Source: Glycomyces paridis (GTDB lineage Bacteria; Actinomycetota; Actinomycetes; Mycobacteriales; Micromonosporaceae). Taken from it: a stretch of DNA of 64,000 nucleotides. The position numbers and the translations under genes are program-made. Positions 36,984 to 47,600 of the stretch are shown here, piece by piece. Each line of letters begins with the position of its first letter. Position 1 is the first letter of the stretch. The DNA is taken from positions 119,578 to 183,577 of the forward strand of contig NZ_STGX01000009.1 of NCBI RefSeq assembly GCF_004912155.1, given 5' to 3'. The notes under the pieces were generated by a model. The model did no database searches. It was not told the origin of the DNA and worked only from the letters and a program-made list of their open reading frames with translations.

Positions 36984-37643
36984 ATGCCTTACCCCCAGAA
37001 CCGCTCTCATTGGACGCCGCGTCCCCACGCCGTCTCGGGCCGACTCGGCCGCGTCGCGGCGTCGGTCGCGGTGCTCGCGTTCCTCGTCGCCGCCTGCTCG
37101 GAGGGCGGGGGCGGCGAGAAGGAGGAGCCGAAGGGGGACCAGACCTCGCCCGCCGTCCAGGAGGTCGAGATCCCCGAGGCCACCGGCCCGCTCGACCTGA
37201 CGGTCACGCCGCCCGCCGGCTACGTCGCGAGCGAGGGCGCCCGCGAGTTCCCCGTCGCGGAGCAGTTCAACGACTACGTGTTCGCCCTCGACGGCGGCGC
37301 GGAGACCTCCAGGATCTACGTGAGCACCTACCTGCTCGACGCCGCGGTCGAGGAGGACTACGCGGCGCAGCTGGAGTTCGTCAGGTCCTACTTCGAGGCC
37401 ACCGGGTACGAGTACACGACGATGAACGACCGCGCGACCATCGTGCACCGCCGCGACGGCGTCATGATGTTCAACGAGTTCACCGACGGCGCCGGGAACG
37501 AGCTCACCCAGCAGAACCACTTCCTGTTCAAGGAGAACCAGCTGATCCTGGTCACCTGCCAGTGGCACGACGACTTCGACGCCTCGTTCCAGGGCTGCCA
37601 GGACGTCACCGCCAACCTCCAGTTCCCCGAGTGGTGGCTGTAG
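36984..37643 (+). CDS. Secreted lipoprotein of unknown function
   Basis: The 219-residue protein has a basic N-region, a hydrophobic segment (about 24-36) and a lipobox FLVAAC, so it should be anchored by a lipidated cysteine near residue 37. An acidic Gly/Glu linker leads to a compact domain of about 150 residues with two late cysteines (VTCQWHDDFDASFQGC) that may form a disulphide. No family is recognised. Its place between the acyltransferases and the glycosyltransferases suggests an envelope role. Confidence 0.75.
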   Translation: MPYPQNRSHWTPRPHAVSGRLGRVAASVAVLAFLVAACSEGGGGEKEEPKGDQTSPAVQEVEIPEATGPLDLTVTPPAGYVASEGAREFPVAEQFNDYVFALDGGAETSRIYVSTYLLDAAVEEDYAAQLEFVRSYFEATGYEYTTMNDRATIVHRRDGVMMFNEFTDGAGNELTQQNHFLFKENQLILVTCQWHDDFDASFQGCQDVTANLQFPEWWL

Positions 37644-37682
37644 CCGCCTCGCTCCCCGAGGCGTAGAAGAGCACTGATTCCC

Positions 37683-39694
37683 ATGACTGCCATGCCGACA
37701 CTCGACCGCGCCGCGGCACCGCCGAGCGCCTACGCCGGATTCGCCGCCGCCGCGTCCCTCGACGCGATCACGGTGAAGTCGATCGGCGAGCGGTCCCGCG
37801 CCGGGCGCCTCATGCTCGCCGCCCGAGCCTTCGCCGCCCGTCCCGACCTCGCCCTCGCCGAGGACGCCGACCCCGCGCTCCTCGCCGCCGACCTGGCCGA
37901 ACCCGCCGCCGCCGCGGCCCTCGCCCTGGTGCTCGGCACCCAGCCGCTCGACGGCTGGCACCGCCGGCGCGCCCTGGAGCTGTACGACCTCCTCGCCGCG
38001 CAGGAGACCCCGCTCCACCCGCGCCACCAGGGCATGCACGCCCAACTGCTGCTGCACCTCGGCGAACGGCGCCGCATCGGCAGCACCCTGAAGGCGCACA
38101 CCGGGATCGAGCGGTCCGTCCGCAGGGCCGTCGAGGCCGACCTCGTCCACCCCTCCTCCGGAGGCGAGACCGAGGAGTTCCTGCACCGGTTCAAGCGGTT
38201 CGCCGAATGGGAGGACGAGCTCGACCTGGTGCTCGCCGACCGCGAAGGCGACCTGCTGGACCGCATCGAGCTGCGGGGCGCGGCCCCCGTCACCGGCGTC
38301 CAGCGCATCTCCGTCGTCATGTCCTGCCACCGACCCGGCCCCGAACTGCTCACCGCGGTCCGCTCGGTCCGGGCGCAGACCTGGCAGAACTGGGAGCTCC
38401 TCCTCGTCGACGACGCCTCCGGCGCCGGTTTCGGCGAGGTCCTGGAGGCCGCTGCCGCGCTCGACCCGCGCGTGCGGGTGCTCGGCCGCTCCGAGAACGG
38501 CGGCACCTACACCGCCCGGAACCACGCCCTGCGCCACGCGACCGGCGCGTTCGTCACCGGCCTCGACTCCGACGACTGGGCCCACCCCCGGTGGCTCGAA
38601 TACCAGGTCGCGCCGCTGACACAGAACAAGGGCACGGTCATGACCTTCTCCGAGGGCATCAGGGCCACCGGGGACCTGCGGACCGTGCTCTCGCCCGGGA
38701 GCCGCCAGACCGAGATCCGCTCCACCTCGGTCATGTACCGGCGATCCGAGGTCTTCCCGCACGTCGGCTACTTCGACGCGACACGGAAGGCCGCCGACTC
38801 CGAGTTCCGCTTCCGCGTGATCAGCCACTTCGGCGAGGCCGCCGTCCGGGCCGTCCCCGGCCGCCACACCATCGTCCGCAAGCACGACCGCTCACTGTCC
38901 AGAAGCGAGATCGGCGAGGGCTGGCTCAGCCCCGACCGGTACGCCTACGAATCGTCCTTCCGCCAGTGGCACAAGACCATCGAGGACCGGACCGGAGACG
39001 CCTTCGTCGACGCAGAGAACGGGCCGAGGCGATTCTTCGCGCCCGACCCCATCCGCGTCGGCGCCCGCGCCCCCGAGCACGTCGACCTGCTCCTGGTCGG
39101 CGACTGGCGCTTCGACGGGCCCGAGCAGACCGGCCTCCTGCGGTCGGCCGCCGCGAGCGGCGAAGGGACCGTCGCGCTCGCGCACTACTCGCGGCTGGAC
39201 GCGCTCTCCACCGAACGCGAACCCATGAGCGCCGAGGCGCTCGCACTCGCCGAGCACCACGGGTGGTCCTTCGTGGACGCCGGCGCCGTCTCGGCCGCGC
39301 GGGTGCGCTTCACCGACGGGCCGACCCGGGACGCCGCCCGGATCGAGTTCCCCCGCCTCGACCACGACGCGGCCTCGACCGCGGTCGAGACCGCCGCCCC
39401 GCCGCGGGGACCCGAGCCCGACGCCGAGCCTGGTCCCGTCCGACCCGCGATGCTCACCCGGGACGGCAGGCGCCTGCTCGCCGCCGCCGCCGCGGCGTCC
39501 GCCGCGGCGCTGGGAGCAGGCCTGGCCGCAGGCCCCGGCGAGCCGGCCGGCCTGGCACTGGTCGCCTTCGGCTGCGTTCTCGGCGCCGGGACCGGCGTCG
39601 AAGCGGCGCGGCAGATCAAACACCGAGTCCTCGGGTGGCTGTGCCCCCCGGCGGCGACCTCGCGGTCGCCGTTCCTTCGAAAGGCAGAGCATGA
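37683..39694 (+). CDS. GT2 glycosyltransferase with C-terminal membrane helices; apparent frameshift near its end
   Basis: An N-terminal helical region (1-205) precedes a GT2 domain (about 208-440) with SVVMSCHRPGPELLTAVRSV, LLLVDDASG and the metal motif D295-S-D-D298. A 120-residue extension and two C-terminal helices (about 595-640) follow. Its reading frame does not stop; it would run 1.6 kb through the whole next gene. If one base is gained at the C6 tract 39644-39649, the frame ends at TGA 39692-39694, overlapping the next ATG in ATGA fashion, like other pairs here. The annotated end assumes this shift. An indel in the sequence, a real mutation or -1 slippage are all possible. Confidence 0.7.
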
Positions 39695-41229
39695 TCCAGC
39701 GTCTCCGAAAGCTCCTGGGGCGGACCCGAACCCGGACTCGGTTGGGGTTCGCGCTGGTCTTCGCGGCCGCCGTGGCCGCGGCCGTCTACCTCCTCCCCGG
39801 GTCGCTCGGCGTGCCGCTGCTCGCCGCGGCCCTGGTCTTCGAGGCCGCCCTCGGGGTCCTCCTGCTCGTGCAGGTGTTCAACCGGCTCGGGCAGGTCCGC
39901 TCGCTGCGCCGGGACGGGCCCGCCGTCGTGCCGGCGCCGCGCATGACCCCCAGCGAGAGCCGCACCCTCGCCAACTGGAAGGCGCGGCTGTGGAACGGCT
40001 TCTCGGCGACCGCCCTGCCGCTGATGCGCGGCACGGTGTCCTCGGTGCGGACGCCCGTCGCCTACCGGATCGCGACCGCCGAGATCCTCCTCGACTTCTA
40101 CGACCGCGAGGCCCAGTGGCGCGCGAGCGGCGTCGACCACGAGTTCGACGTCGTCATCGCCTCCTTCTTCGGCCTCCCGGGCGGCACGACCTCCGCGAAC
40201 GCCGAGGAGATCCGCGCCTACCGGAACGCCGGACTGCGCGTGGGGCTGCTGAACTACCCGGTGTTCCGGTGGAACGTGTCCCGCACCATCGACGACAAGA
40301 TCACCGACCTGGTCGACGGCGACCGTGTGGTGCTCATCGGCTACCACGACCGGGTGCGCTGCGACCTGCTCATCGTCCGGTTCCCCGGGGTGGGGATGCA
40401 GCTCCTCGACGACGCCCCCTCGATCGAGGCGGCCGAGAAGGTCCTGGTGGTCAACCAGACCCCGTACTCCTACTACGGCGAGTTCGGCGGGGTCGAGGTC
40501 ATCTGGGACGTGCGGACCGTCCGCACCAACCTGACCGCCTGGCTCGGCGAGCACACCTGGTACTCGATCGGCCCGGTCGTCGGCGACGCGCTGCGCGAGC
40601 ACCACGCCGAGGAGACCGGCGACGTCGTCTTCGCGGAGGACTTCTGGTTCGAGTCGATCGACATCGCCGAGTGGCGCCGCGAGGGGCGCCGCCCCGGGGA
40701 CGGGCCGATCCGGATCGGCCGCCACTCCCGCGACAGCCGCCTCAAGTGGCCGAACGACCCGCTGACGCTCAAGCGGTGCTACCCCGAGGGCGAGGAGTTC
40801 GAGATCCGGGTCCTCGGCGGGGTCGACGCGGCGAGGGAGATCCTCGGCGGCCTGCCCGCGAACTGGGTCGACCAGCCGTTCAACTCCGTGGAGTCCAGGG
40901 ACTTCCTCCACGGGCTCGACGTGATGGTCTACTTCATCTCCGCGGACGGCGCCGAGGCGTTCGGTCGCGCGCCGCTGGAGGCGATGGCGGTGGGCCTGCC
41001 GTGCGTGATGGACCGGCGCTTCGAGCCGCTCTTCGGCCCCGCGGCCGTCTACTGCGAGCCCGAGGAGGTCGCGGTGGTCGTCAAGGGCCTGGTGGAGGAC
41101 CCCGAGGCGTACGCCGAGCAGTCCCGCAGAGCCTTGGAGTTCGTGAGCGAGCACTTCTCCCACGAGGCGCTGCTGCGCCGGGTCCGCGGGCTCGGCGTCC
41201 GCGCGGCCTCGGAGGCCGCGAGCGTGTGA
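39691..41229 (+). CDS. GT-B glycosyltransferase with N-terminal membrane hairpin
   Basis: The 512-residue protein starts with a basic segment and two membrane helices (about 17-60). A GT-B fold enzyme of the glycosyl transferase group 1 type follows. The second Rossmann half carries the EX7E motif Glu422/Glu430 (EAFGRAPLEAMA), typical of retaining enzymes. Motifs LPGGTTSANAEEIRAYR and GEHTWYSIGPVV are shared with two other proteins of the locus. GAAAGG stands a few bases before the ATG. It should form a functional pair with the preceding GT2 protein. Confidence 0.85.
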   Translation: MIQRLRKLLGRTRTRTRLGFALVFAAAVAAAVYLLPGSLGVPLLAAALVFEAALGVLLLVQVFNRLGQVRSLRRDGPAVVPAPRMTPSESRTLANWKARLWNGFSATALPLMRGTVSSVRTPVAYRIATAEILLDFYDREAQWRASGVDHEFDVVIASFFGLPGGTTSANAEEIRAYRNAGLRVGLLNYPVFRWNVSRTIDDKITDLVDGDRVVLIGYHDRVRCDLLIVRFPGVGMQLLDDAPSIEAAEKVLVVNQTPYSYYGEFGGVEVIWDVRTVRTNLTAWLGEHTWYSIGPVVGDALREHHAEETGDVVFAEDFWFESIDIAEWRREGRRPGDGPIRIGRHSRDSRLKWPNDPLTLKRCYPEGEEFEIRVLGGVDAAREILGGLPANWVDQPFNSVESRDFLHGLDVMVYFISADGAEAFGRAPLEAMAVGLPCVMDRRFEPLFGPAAVYCEPEEVAVVVKGLVEDPEAYAEQSRRALEFVSEHFSHEALLRRVRGLGVRAASEAASV

Positions 41230-41307
41230 ACGCGGCGCCGGTCACGGCGGCGCCCCGGGTCCGGTATGGAATCATGACTCTCATTCATGTCACCTGAGGA
41301 GTGGGCG

Positions 41308-42876
41308 ATGACCGCGCAGACGGACCCGTTCCAGCCGACCCGCGAGGCGCTGGACAAGGAGATCGGCCGCATCTACGGCTCGGTCCCCAAGGACAAGGGC
41401 GAGGCCGGCCTCTACGCCCGCCGCCAGCGGCTCCTCGCCCACCAGGACCGCATCGCCGAACTCGCGGCCCTGGAGCACGCCCCGGAGCACGACTTCTACC
41501 TGGCCCGCATCAAGATGGAGCTCGGCCGTTACGACGAGGCCCTGCTCCTGTGGGACAAGACCCTCCCCGACCACACCTCCAGCCACCACAAGCTCATCCA
41601 CTACCACGCGGCCGTCTGCTACCGGTTTCTCGGCTCCTACGGCAACGCCAGGATGAAGCTCAACGCCGCCAAGCGGCAAGGCCTCGAGCAGCGCCGCTAT
41701 GACAAGGAGCTCGCGGCCCTCACCGAGATCGAGAACCTCTACCTCTCCCACCGGCTCGGCGCCGCGTTCTTCGACGCCGCCCGCGCCGGGGAGGGCCCCG
41801 CGCCCAAGCTCGACCACATCGCCGCGGCCCTCGAACTCGGCGACTACACCCCCGAGCAGCGCCGCTCCGTCACCGGCATCTGCGAGGCGGTCGCCGCTGC
41901 GGCCCCCACCGCCGAACCCGAAGAGCCGCCCCGCCCCGAGGGGCGCCTGCGTCGCCTTCTGTCACGGCCCCCCGCGCCCGAACCGGCCCCCGCGCCGGTC
42001 GTCGAAGGCGGCTCCCAGGTGTTCTTCGCCGGATTCGGCTGGACCGGATCGGGCGCGCTCTTCGACTACTACAAGCAGTGCGCGAGCGCGAGCGAGCCGT
42101 TCGGGCCCGCCGAGATCACGTTCTTCCGCAGCGCCGAGTTCCGCACCATCGCCCGGTCCGGCGACCCCGCCGAAGTGTGGGAGGCGCTGACGACCTCGAT
42201 CGAGCGGGACGTCATCGGCTTCTCGGGGAGCACCGGCGGCAACCCGCGGTCGTGCGCCTCCAAAGCGCTCGTCCAGGCCGTCGGCACCGACGAGGCGATC
42301 GGCCGCAGGCTCGCCGCCGCCGTGGCCGACCTCGCCGCGGCCTACCGCGAGGGCGCCGTCCGGGAGGGCTTCGGGCGCTTCCTCACCGCCGTCGCGAACC
42401 TCCCCGACCGCGAGCCGCGCGTCAGCGTCTTCAGCAACGGCATCAACGCCAAGCTCGTCGACCGCATCGACCACTTCCCGAACGGGAAGATCGTGGTCGT
42501 GACCCGGGACATGCGCGACGTCTACGCCTCGCGCATGGTCGAGGCCGACCGCCTCGCGCTCCCCGCCGACCGCTTCATCGGCCACTACTCGCGGGCCGTG
42601 GAGGCCTTCGACGCGGCGGTCGCCAAGCTCGCCCACCCCGAACGCGTCGTCACCGCCCGCTTCGAGGACTTCGTCACCTCGGAGGACTACCGTCGCGAAC
42701 TCGGCGCCGAACTGGGACTCGACACCGCCACCGTCGTCGAACGCGAGGGCGCCTACCGGCCCGCCGACTCCCTCGGCAACGTCGGCGTGCACCGCCTCCG
42801 CGACGACCGGGACGAGCTCGAGCGCATCGGCCGGGCCTTCCCCGAGTCCCTTTGGGACTCAACGGTTCCCGCGTAG
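41308..42876 (+). CDS. TPR-like / sulfotransferase-like fusion protein
   Basis: The 522-residue protein has an N-terminal helical repeat region (about 1-190) with TPR character: an ARIKMELGRYDEALLLWDK helix pair, then YHAAVCYRFLGSYGNARMKL. A Pro-rich linker leads to a C-terminal sulfotransferase fold. GFGWTGSGAL (242-251) takes the place of the PAPS 5'-phosphate loop, and R400-x7-S408 (TRDMRDVYAS) matches the 3'-phosphate motif. The likely reaction is sulfation of a glycan, but the substrate is unknown. ATG 41308 is chosen for GAGGAG seven bases before it. Its end overlaps the convergent GT2 gene by 18 bp. Confidence 0.78.
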   Translation: MTAQTDPFQPTREALDKEIGRIYGSVPKDKGEAGLYARRQRLLAHQDRIAELAALEHAPEHDFYLARIKMELGRYDEALLLWDKTLPDHTSSHHKLIHYHAAVCYRFLGSYGNARMKLNAAKRQGLEQRRYDKELAALTEIENLYLSHRLGAAFFDAARAGEGPAPKLDHIAAALELGDYTPEQRRSVTGICEAVAAAAPTAEPEEPPRPEGRLRRLLSRPPAPEPAPAPVVEGGSQVFFAGFGWTGSGALFDYYKQCASASEPFGPAEITFFRSAEFRTIARSGDPAEVWEALTTSIERDVIGFSGSTGGNPRSCASKALVQAVGTDEAIGRRLAAAVADLAAAYREGAVREGFGRFLTAVANLPDREPRVSVFSNGINAKLVDRIDHFPNGKIVVVTRDMRDVYASRMVEADRLALPADRFIGHYSRAVEAFDAAVAKLAHPERVVTARFEDFVTSEDYRRELGAELGLDTATVVEREGAYRPADSLGNVGVHRLRDDRDELERIGRAFPESLWDSTVPA

Positions 42877-44466
42877 CCGCCGCAGCGCCGACCTGACCTT
42901 CCCGGCGCCGCGGCGCAACCGGCGCGACAACGGCTGCCGCTTCGGCTTGAGCGCCGCGATCCGCCTGCGCAGCCGCCGCTGCGCCGCGCCGCGGGCGGTC
43001 GCCTCCCGCCCGTGCTCGCGCCGGAGCCGGCGCACCGGCTCCGCGTCCGAGGCGGCGAACCAGTCGCCGCCGTCGACCGAGGCGACGCCCCACACCGCGT
43101 CGAGGACCGCCGCGGCCGACTCGCCTTCGGCGCGGCACCGCTCCGCGCGTGCGAGCGCGGCGGTCCGATCGAGCACCGCGACCGCCGGACCGGCGTCGGC
43201 GCGCACGCCGACCTCGACCCGGCCGACGCGCCGCTCGTCGGCGAACGCGACGAGTCCGGCGAGCCCGTCGTACGTGAACGCCGCCCCCGCCGGCAGCGAC
43301 AGGCGGAACGGCACCGGAGCGGACGACGCGGGGACCGACTCGACCCGCCGCACCCGCGCCTCCCCGGCGAAGCACTCGCCGATCAGGCGCAGGTCCAGCA
43401 GCGGGTCGGCGAGCGGTGCAACCCGCCCGGCCGCCGACAGCTCGCTCCAGGGGCCGAGCAGCGCGACCGCGACGTCGGACACGGCTCCGCCCAGGACGGA
43501 GGACACCGTCGCGCGCACCGCTTCGAAGGCTGCGCCGCGGGCGTCCACGACGACCTCGACGTAGGGCACCGTCCAGGACCGCCCCGGCTCCTCGCGGAGG
43601 TAGCGCAGCGACGGCACCCGGTCGGCCAGGAACGGGTGGCGGAACCGCTTCCCCGCCCGGCGGTCCGAGTTCATCTGCGACCGGCCCAGATGCCACGCGC
43701 GGGCCTCGGGGTCGGGGACGAACAGGGCGCCCGCCTGCGCGAGCCGGTAGCCCAGCTCGGTGTCCGAGCCGAGCGGCACGGCCGCGTCCATGCCGCCGCA
43801 CCCGGTGTACAGCGACCTGGTGAACGAGATCGTCGCCCCGTTCGCGATCGTGAAGGCGCGCAGCTCGTCCAGGACTCTCCCGCCCCCCTCGCGGACCAGG
43901 CCGATCTCCCAGTCCGCCGAGGCGACCGCGTCCGCGAAGAGCGCGTCCGCGCGGCCCGCCGCCACCGCGTCGCGCACCCCCGCGGGCTCGAAGCCGCCCG
44001 CCTCCACGTCCGCGAACGCGAGCTTGCCGACCACCACCAGGTAGTCCGCGGCGGCGTGCCAGCGGGCGTGCGCCTCGACGTGGTCCCGCGCAGGGACGAG
44101 GTCGGAGTCCAGCCGGAGGACGACCTCGCCCTCCGCGGCGTCGACCGCGGCCGCGACCGCGGACGGAATGCCCCAGCGCCCTGCCGCCGCCCGCACCAGC
44201 CTGGTGCGCAAGGGCCGCAGCTCGGGCAGCCGCAGCGGCGGTTCGCTGCCGTCGTCGAGGACCACGACGTCCAACAGCGCCTCAGGGTAGGTCTGCGCCG
44301 ACAGCGCCGCCAGGAGCAGGTCGAGCCGGTCCTGGCCTCCGTAGGCGGGGACGACGACCGACACCGTCGCAGTGGGGGCCCACGCGCCGAGCGCCGGGCG
44401 GGGGACCGCGGGGTGGTCGTTCCGGGAGAACCGGGAGGCGGGGGCTGCGTCGAGGGCGTTCATCAA
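42859..44466 (-). CDS. GT2-family glycosyltransferase, leftward
   Basis: The 535-residue protein has a GT-A domain at about 30-290 with VSVVVPAYGGQDRLDLLLAA, VVVLDDGS, the DxD-type LRLDSD and an acceptor region GCGGMDAAVPLGSDTELGYR. A second, weaker domain (about 300-460) and a very basic C-terminal tail rich in RR pairs follow. It is the only gene of the glycan locus on the - strand. No membrane helix is evident, and the basic tail may bind the membrane surface. Confidence 0.85.
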   Translation of the reverse strand: MMNALDAAPASRFSRNDHPAVPRPALGAWAPTATVSVVVPAYGGQDRLDLLLAALSAQTYPEALLDVVVLDDGSEPPLRLPELRPLRTRLVRAAAGRWGIPSAVAAAVDAAEGEVVLRLDSDLVPARDHVEAHARWHAAADYLVVVGKLAFADVEAGGFEPAGVRDAVAAGRADALFADAVASADWEIGLVREGGGRVLDELRAFTIANGATISFTRSLYTGCGGMDAAVPLGSDTELGYRLAQAGALFVPDPEARAWHLGRSQMNSDRRAGKRFRHPFLADRVPSLRYLREEPGRSWTVPYVEVVVDARGAAFEAVRATVSSVLGGAVSDVAVALLGPWSELSAAGRVAPLADPLLDLRLIGECFAGEARVRRVESVPASSAPVPFRLSLPAGAAFTYDGLAGLVAFADERRVGRVEVGVRADAGPAVAVLDRTAALARAERCRAEGESAAAVLDAVWGVASVDGGDWFAASDAEPVRRLRREHGREATARGAAQRRLRRRIAALKPKRQPLSRRLRRGAGKVRSALRRLRGNR

Positions 44467-44680
44467 TTCGCCATGATACCGAGCGGGCCCCGCCCCGACC
44501 GGTGCCGAGCCCCGGACCGGTGTGGGCCGCCGTGGCGCCGACTCGCGCGGGACCGGGCCACCGGCGCGATGAGGATAGAATGGCGACCCCGGCGCCCGGA
44601 GTTGTTCACCTCGAGTTCAACCGCAGTCTCCGCGCGCCGCACGTCAGCCGGACACCCACAATTGAGGCCATTCACCATTC

Positions 44681-47600
44681 ATGTCGGAACCACTGCGCAA
44701 CGGCGGCACCCCTGCCCGGTCCACCGCCGGCCCTGAACGCGAAGCCCGGCTCGCCGCCTTCCTCCGCGAGCACCGGGACCGACTCCTCCGCGCCGACCCG
44801 GCGGCACTCGTCGAAGCCGTCGTGCGCGGCGGCTCCGACCTGGGGCGCTTCGCCCTCGCCGCCAAGGTCAACCCCTCCGACCCCGCCCGGGCCCTCGGGA
44901 CGGCCATCCCCCTGGGCGAGTTGCCCGACACGGCCCGGCCCGAAGCGCTCCGCGACCTCGCCGAAGCGCTCGCCCGGCGGCCCCGCTCCCGGTTCGACCT
45001 CGCCCACGCCCTCGACCTCTACCGCCTCGCCGAGGCCATGGAAGGCCCCGAACCGGTCCCCGATCGCCACCGCTCGCTGCACGCGCAGTTGATCCTGCTC
45101 GTCGACCCCGCCGACCGCGCCGCGATCGAGCGCCTCGACACCGACCCCCACGCCCGCGCCGCGCTCCGCTCGGACCTGGCCCACCCGCACCACGGCGGCG
45201 AGGCCGCGTCGTTCCTCGCCGCGTTCGGCGACTTCGCGGGCTGGGACGACCTCGAACTCGACCCGGACGGCTCGGCGCCGCTCCTCGACCGCCTCCGCGG
45301 CACCGCGCCCGCCTCCTCGGTCGAGGGCGGACCGCTCGTCTCGGTGCTCATGACCTGCCGCGACCCAGGACCCGAGCTGCTCACCGCCGTCCGCTCGGTC
45401 GCGGCCCAGACCTGGAGCGCATGGGAACTCCTCCTCGTCGACGACGGCACCACCGACCCCGAGGCGCGGGCCCGCCTCGCCGCGGCCTTGTCCGACCCGA
45501 GGATCCGGCTCCTGCGCCGCCCCGAGAGCGGCGGCACCTACCGCGCCCGCAACCAGGGCCTCGCCGAGGCCGCCGGCGAGTTCGTCACCGGTCTCGACTC
45601 CGACGACTGGGCCCACCCCCGATGGCTGGAGCAGCAGGTCGCACCGCTGCTGGCCGACCCGGAACTGGTCATGACCCAGTCCCTGGGCGTCCGCGCCGAC
45701 GCCGACCTGCGCCTGGTGACCGCCCCCCGCAGCCGGTTCACCGAACCGCGCTCCACGTCGATGACGGTGCGGACCGCACTCCTCCGCGAGCGGTTCGGCG
45801 GCTTCGACGCGGTCCTCAAAGGCGCCGACTCCGAACTGCGCCTTCGCATCCAGAAGACCGTCGGCTCGCGCCGCCGCCACCTTGACCAGGTCGCCCACAC
45901 CATCGTGCGTCAGCGCCCGGGCTCCCTGTCCGGCGGCGAGGTCGGCGACGGGTGGATGCACCCGGTCCGGGCCGTCTACGAGTCCGCGTTCACCCACTGG
46001 CACCGCGCCGTCCAGCGCAAGGAGTCCCGTCCCGCGATGCCCGCCGAGGGCGCCGGCGCCCGTCCGTTCCCCGCGCCCCGGCAGCTGGTCCGCCACGGCG
46101 AGCGGCCTCCGGCCCCCGACCTGGTCTACGTCGGGGACTGGCGGTACGACGGCCCCGCCCAGCGCGCCATGCGCGCCGCGATGGCCGCCGAGCGACGGCG
46201 CGGGCGCACCGTCGCGGTCGCCCACTGCGCCAGCTGGTTCTCCCTCGAAGAGCGGCACACGATCCTGTCGGCCGAGGCGATCGAGTTCGCGGCCGCCGAA
46301 GCGGTCGACTGGATCGACCCGCAGGAGGCGTCCGGCGCGGCGTTCGTGGCGATGGACGCCGCCATCGCGATCGAACTCGAGTCCGACCCCCGCAGGTCCG
46401 TGACCGTCCTGGAGGGCCCGTCCTTCATGGCTCGCCGGGCCGAAGGGCTGCGGCGGCTCCGCGGCGCCGCGAAGGGCGGCCCCGCGGGGCTGCGGCGGCT
46501 GCCGCGCCGGCTCCTGCGGGGCAAGCGCGCCGCGCTCAAGCGACTGGCGGGCAAGGCGAAGCGCCGGGCTCTCGCCGTGGTGCGCGGTTCCCGCGACCGC
46601 GAGGCGCCGACGCCGGAGCAGCGCCGGGAACTCGATCTGTGGCAGTCCCGGCTCCACGGCGGCTGGTCGGCCTCGGCCACGGCCGCCCTCTCCGCTCTCG
46701 CCGAGGACCCGTCGTTGCCGAAGGGCACCCGGATCGCGGCCCTGCGCGCGCTCACCGACTGGCTCGACGAGGACCACCACCGCCACCAGCGCGGGCGCCG
46801 CCTCGACCTCGACGTCGTCCTGGTCTCGAACTTCTCCATGCCCGGGGGCACCACCTCCTCCAACGCCGAGGAGATCCGGGCCTTCCGCGCCGCCGGGCTC
46901 CGGGTCGGGCTGCTGCACCACCGCGTCCACGACTGGCCCCTCGACCGGCCGCTCAACCCGAAGATCGCCGAACTCGTCGACGACGAGGGCGTGGTCGTCC
47001 TCTCGGCCCACGACTCGGTCCGCTGCGACCTCGCCATCGTCCGATTCCCGCGGATCATGATGCGGCCCATGGAGGACCTGCCGCGGATCACCGCCGAGCG
47101 CACGGTGCTGGTGGTCAACCAGCCGCCCTACGAGTACTACGGCCCCGAGCAGGGCCGGGTCCTCACCTGGGACGTGCGGACCGTCCACGCCAACCTCACG
47201 TCCTGGCTCGGCGAGCACACCTGGTACGCCCAGGGCCCGGTCGTGCGCGACGCGTTCGCGGTCGACCACGACGGCGAGCTCGACGGCATCGACCTCTCCG
47301 CCGACTACTGGTTCGGGATCGTCGACCCCGACGCGTGGCGCCGCGACCTCCCCAGGCCCCGGAGCGGCCCCGTCCGGATCGGCAGGCACGCCCGCGACCA
47401 CGTCCGCAAATGGCCCGAGTCGACCGGCGACCTCCTCGCCTGCTACCCCGACGACGACGAGTTCGAGATCCACGTGCTCGGCGGCGCGAGGTCCGCCCGC
47501 CGCCTCCTGGGGACCCTGCCCGCCAACTGGGTGGTGCACGACTTCGGATCGATGTCCCCCAAGGAGTTCCTCCACGACGTGGACGTCCTGGTCTTCTTCA

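Noticed and set aside
39695-41297. Continuation of the 37683 glycosyltransferase as a 1204-residue protein
   Set aside because: Past 39640 that frame is Arg/Pro-rich noise lying over a clearly coding glycosyltransferase in another frame. A one-base shift gives a normal end with ATGA coupling.
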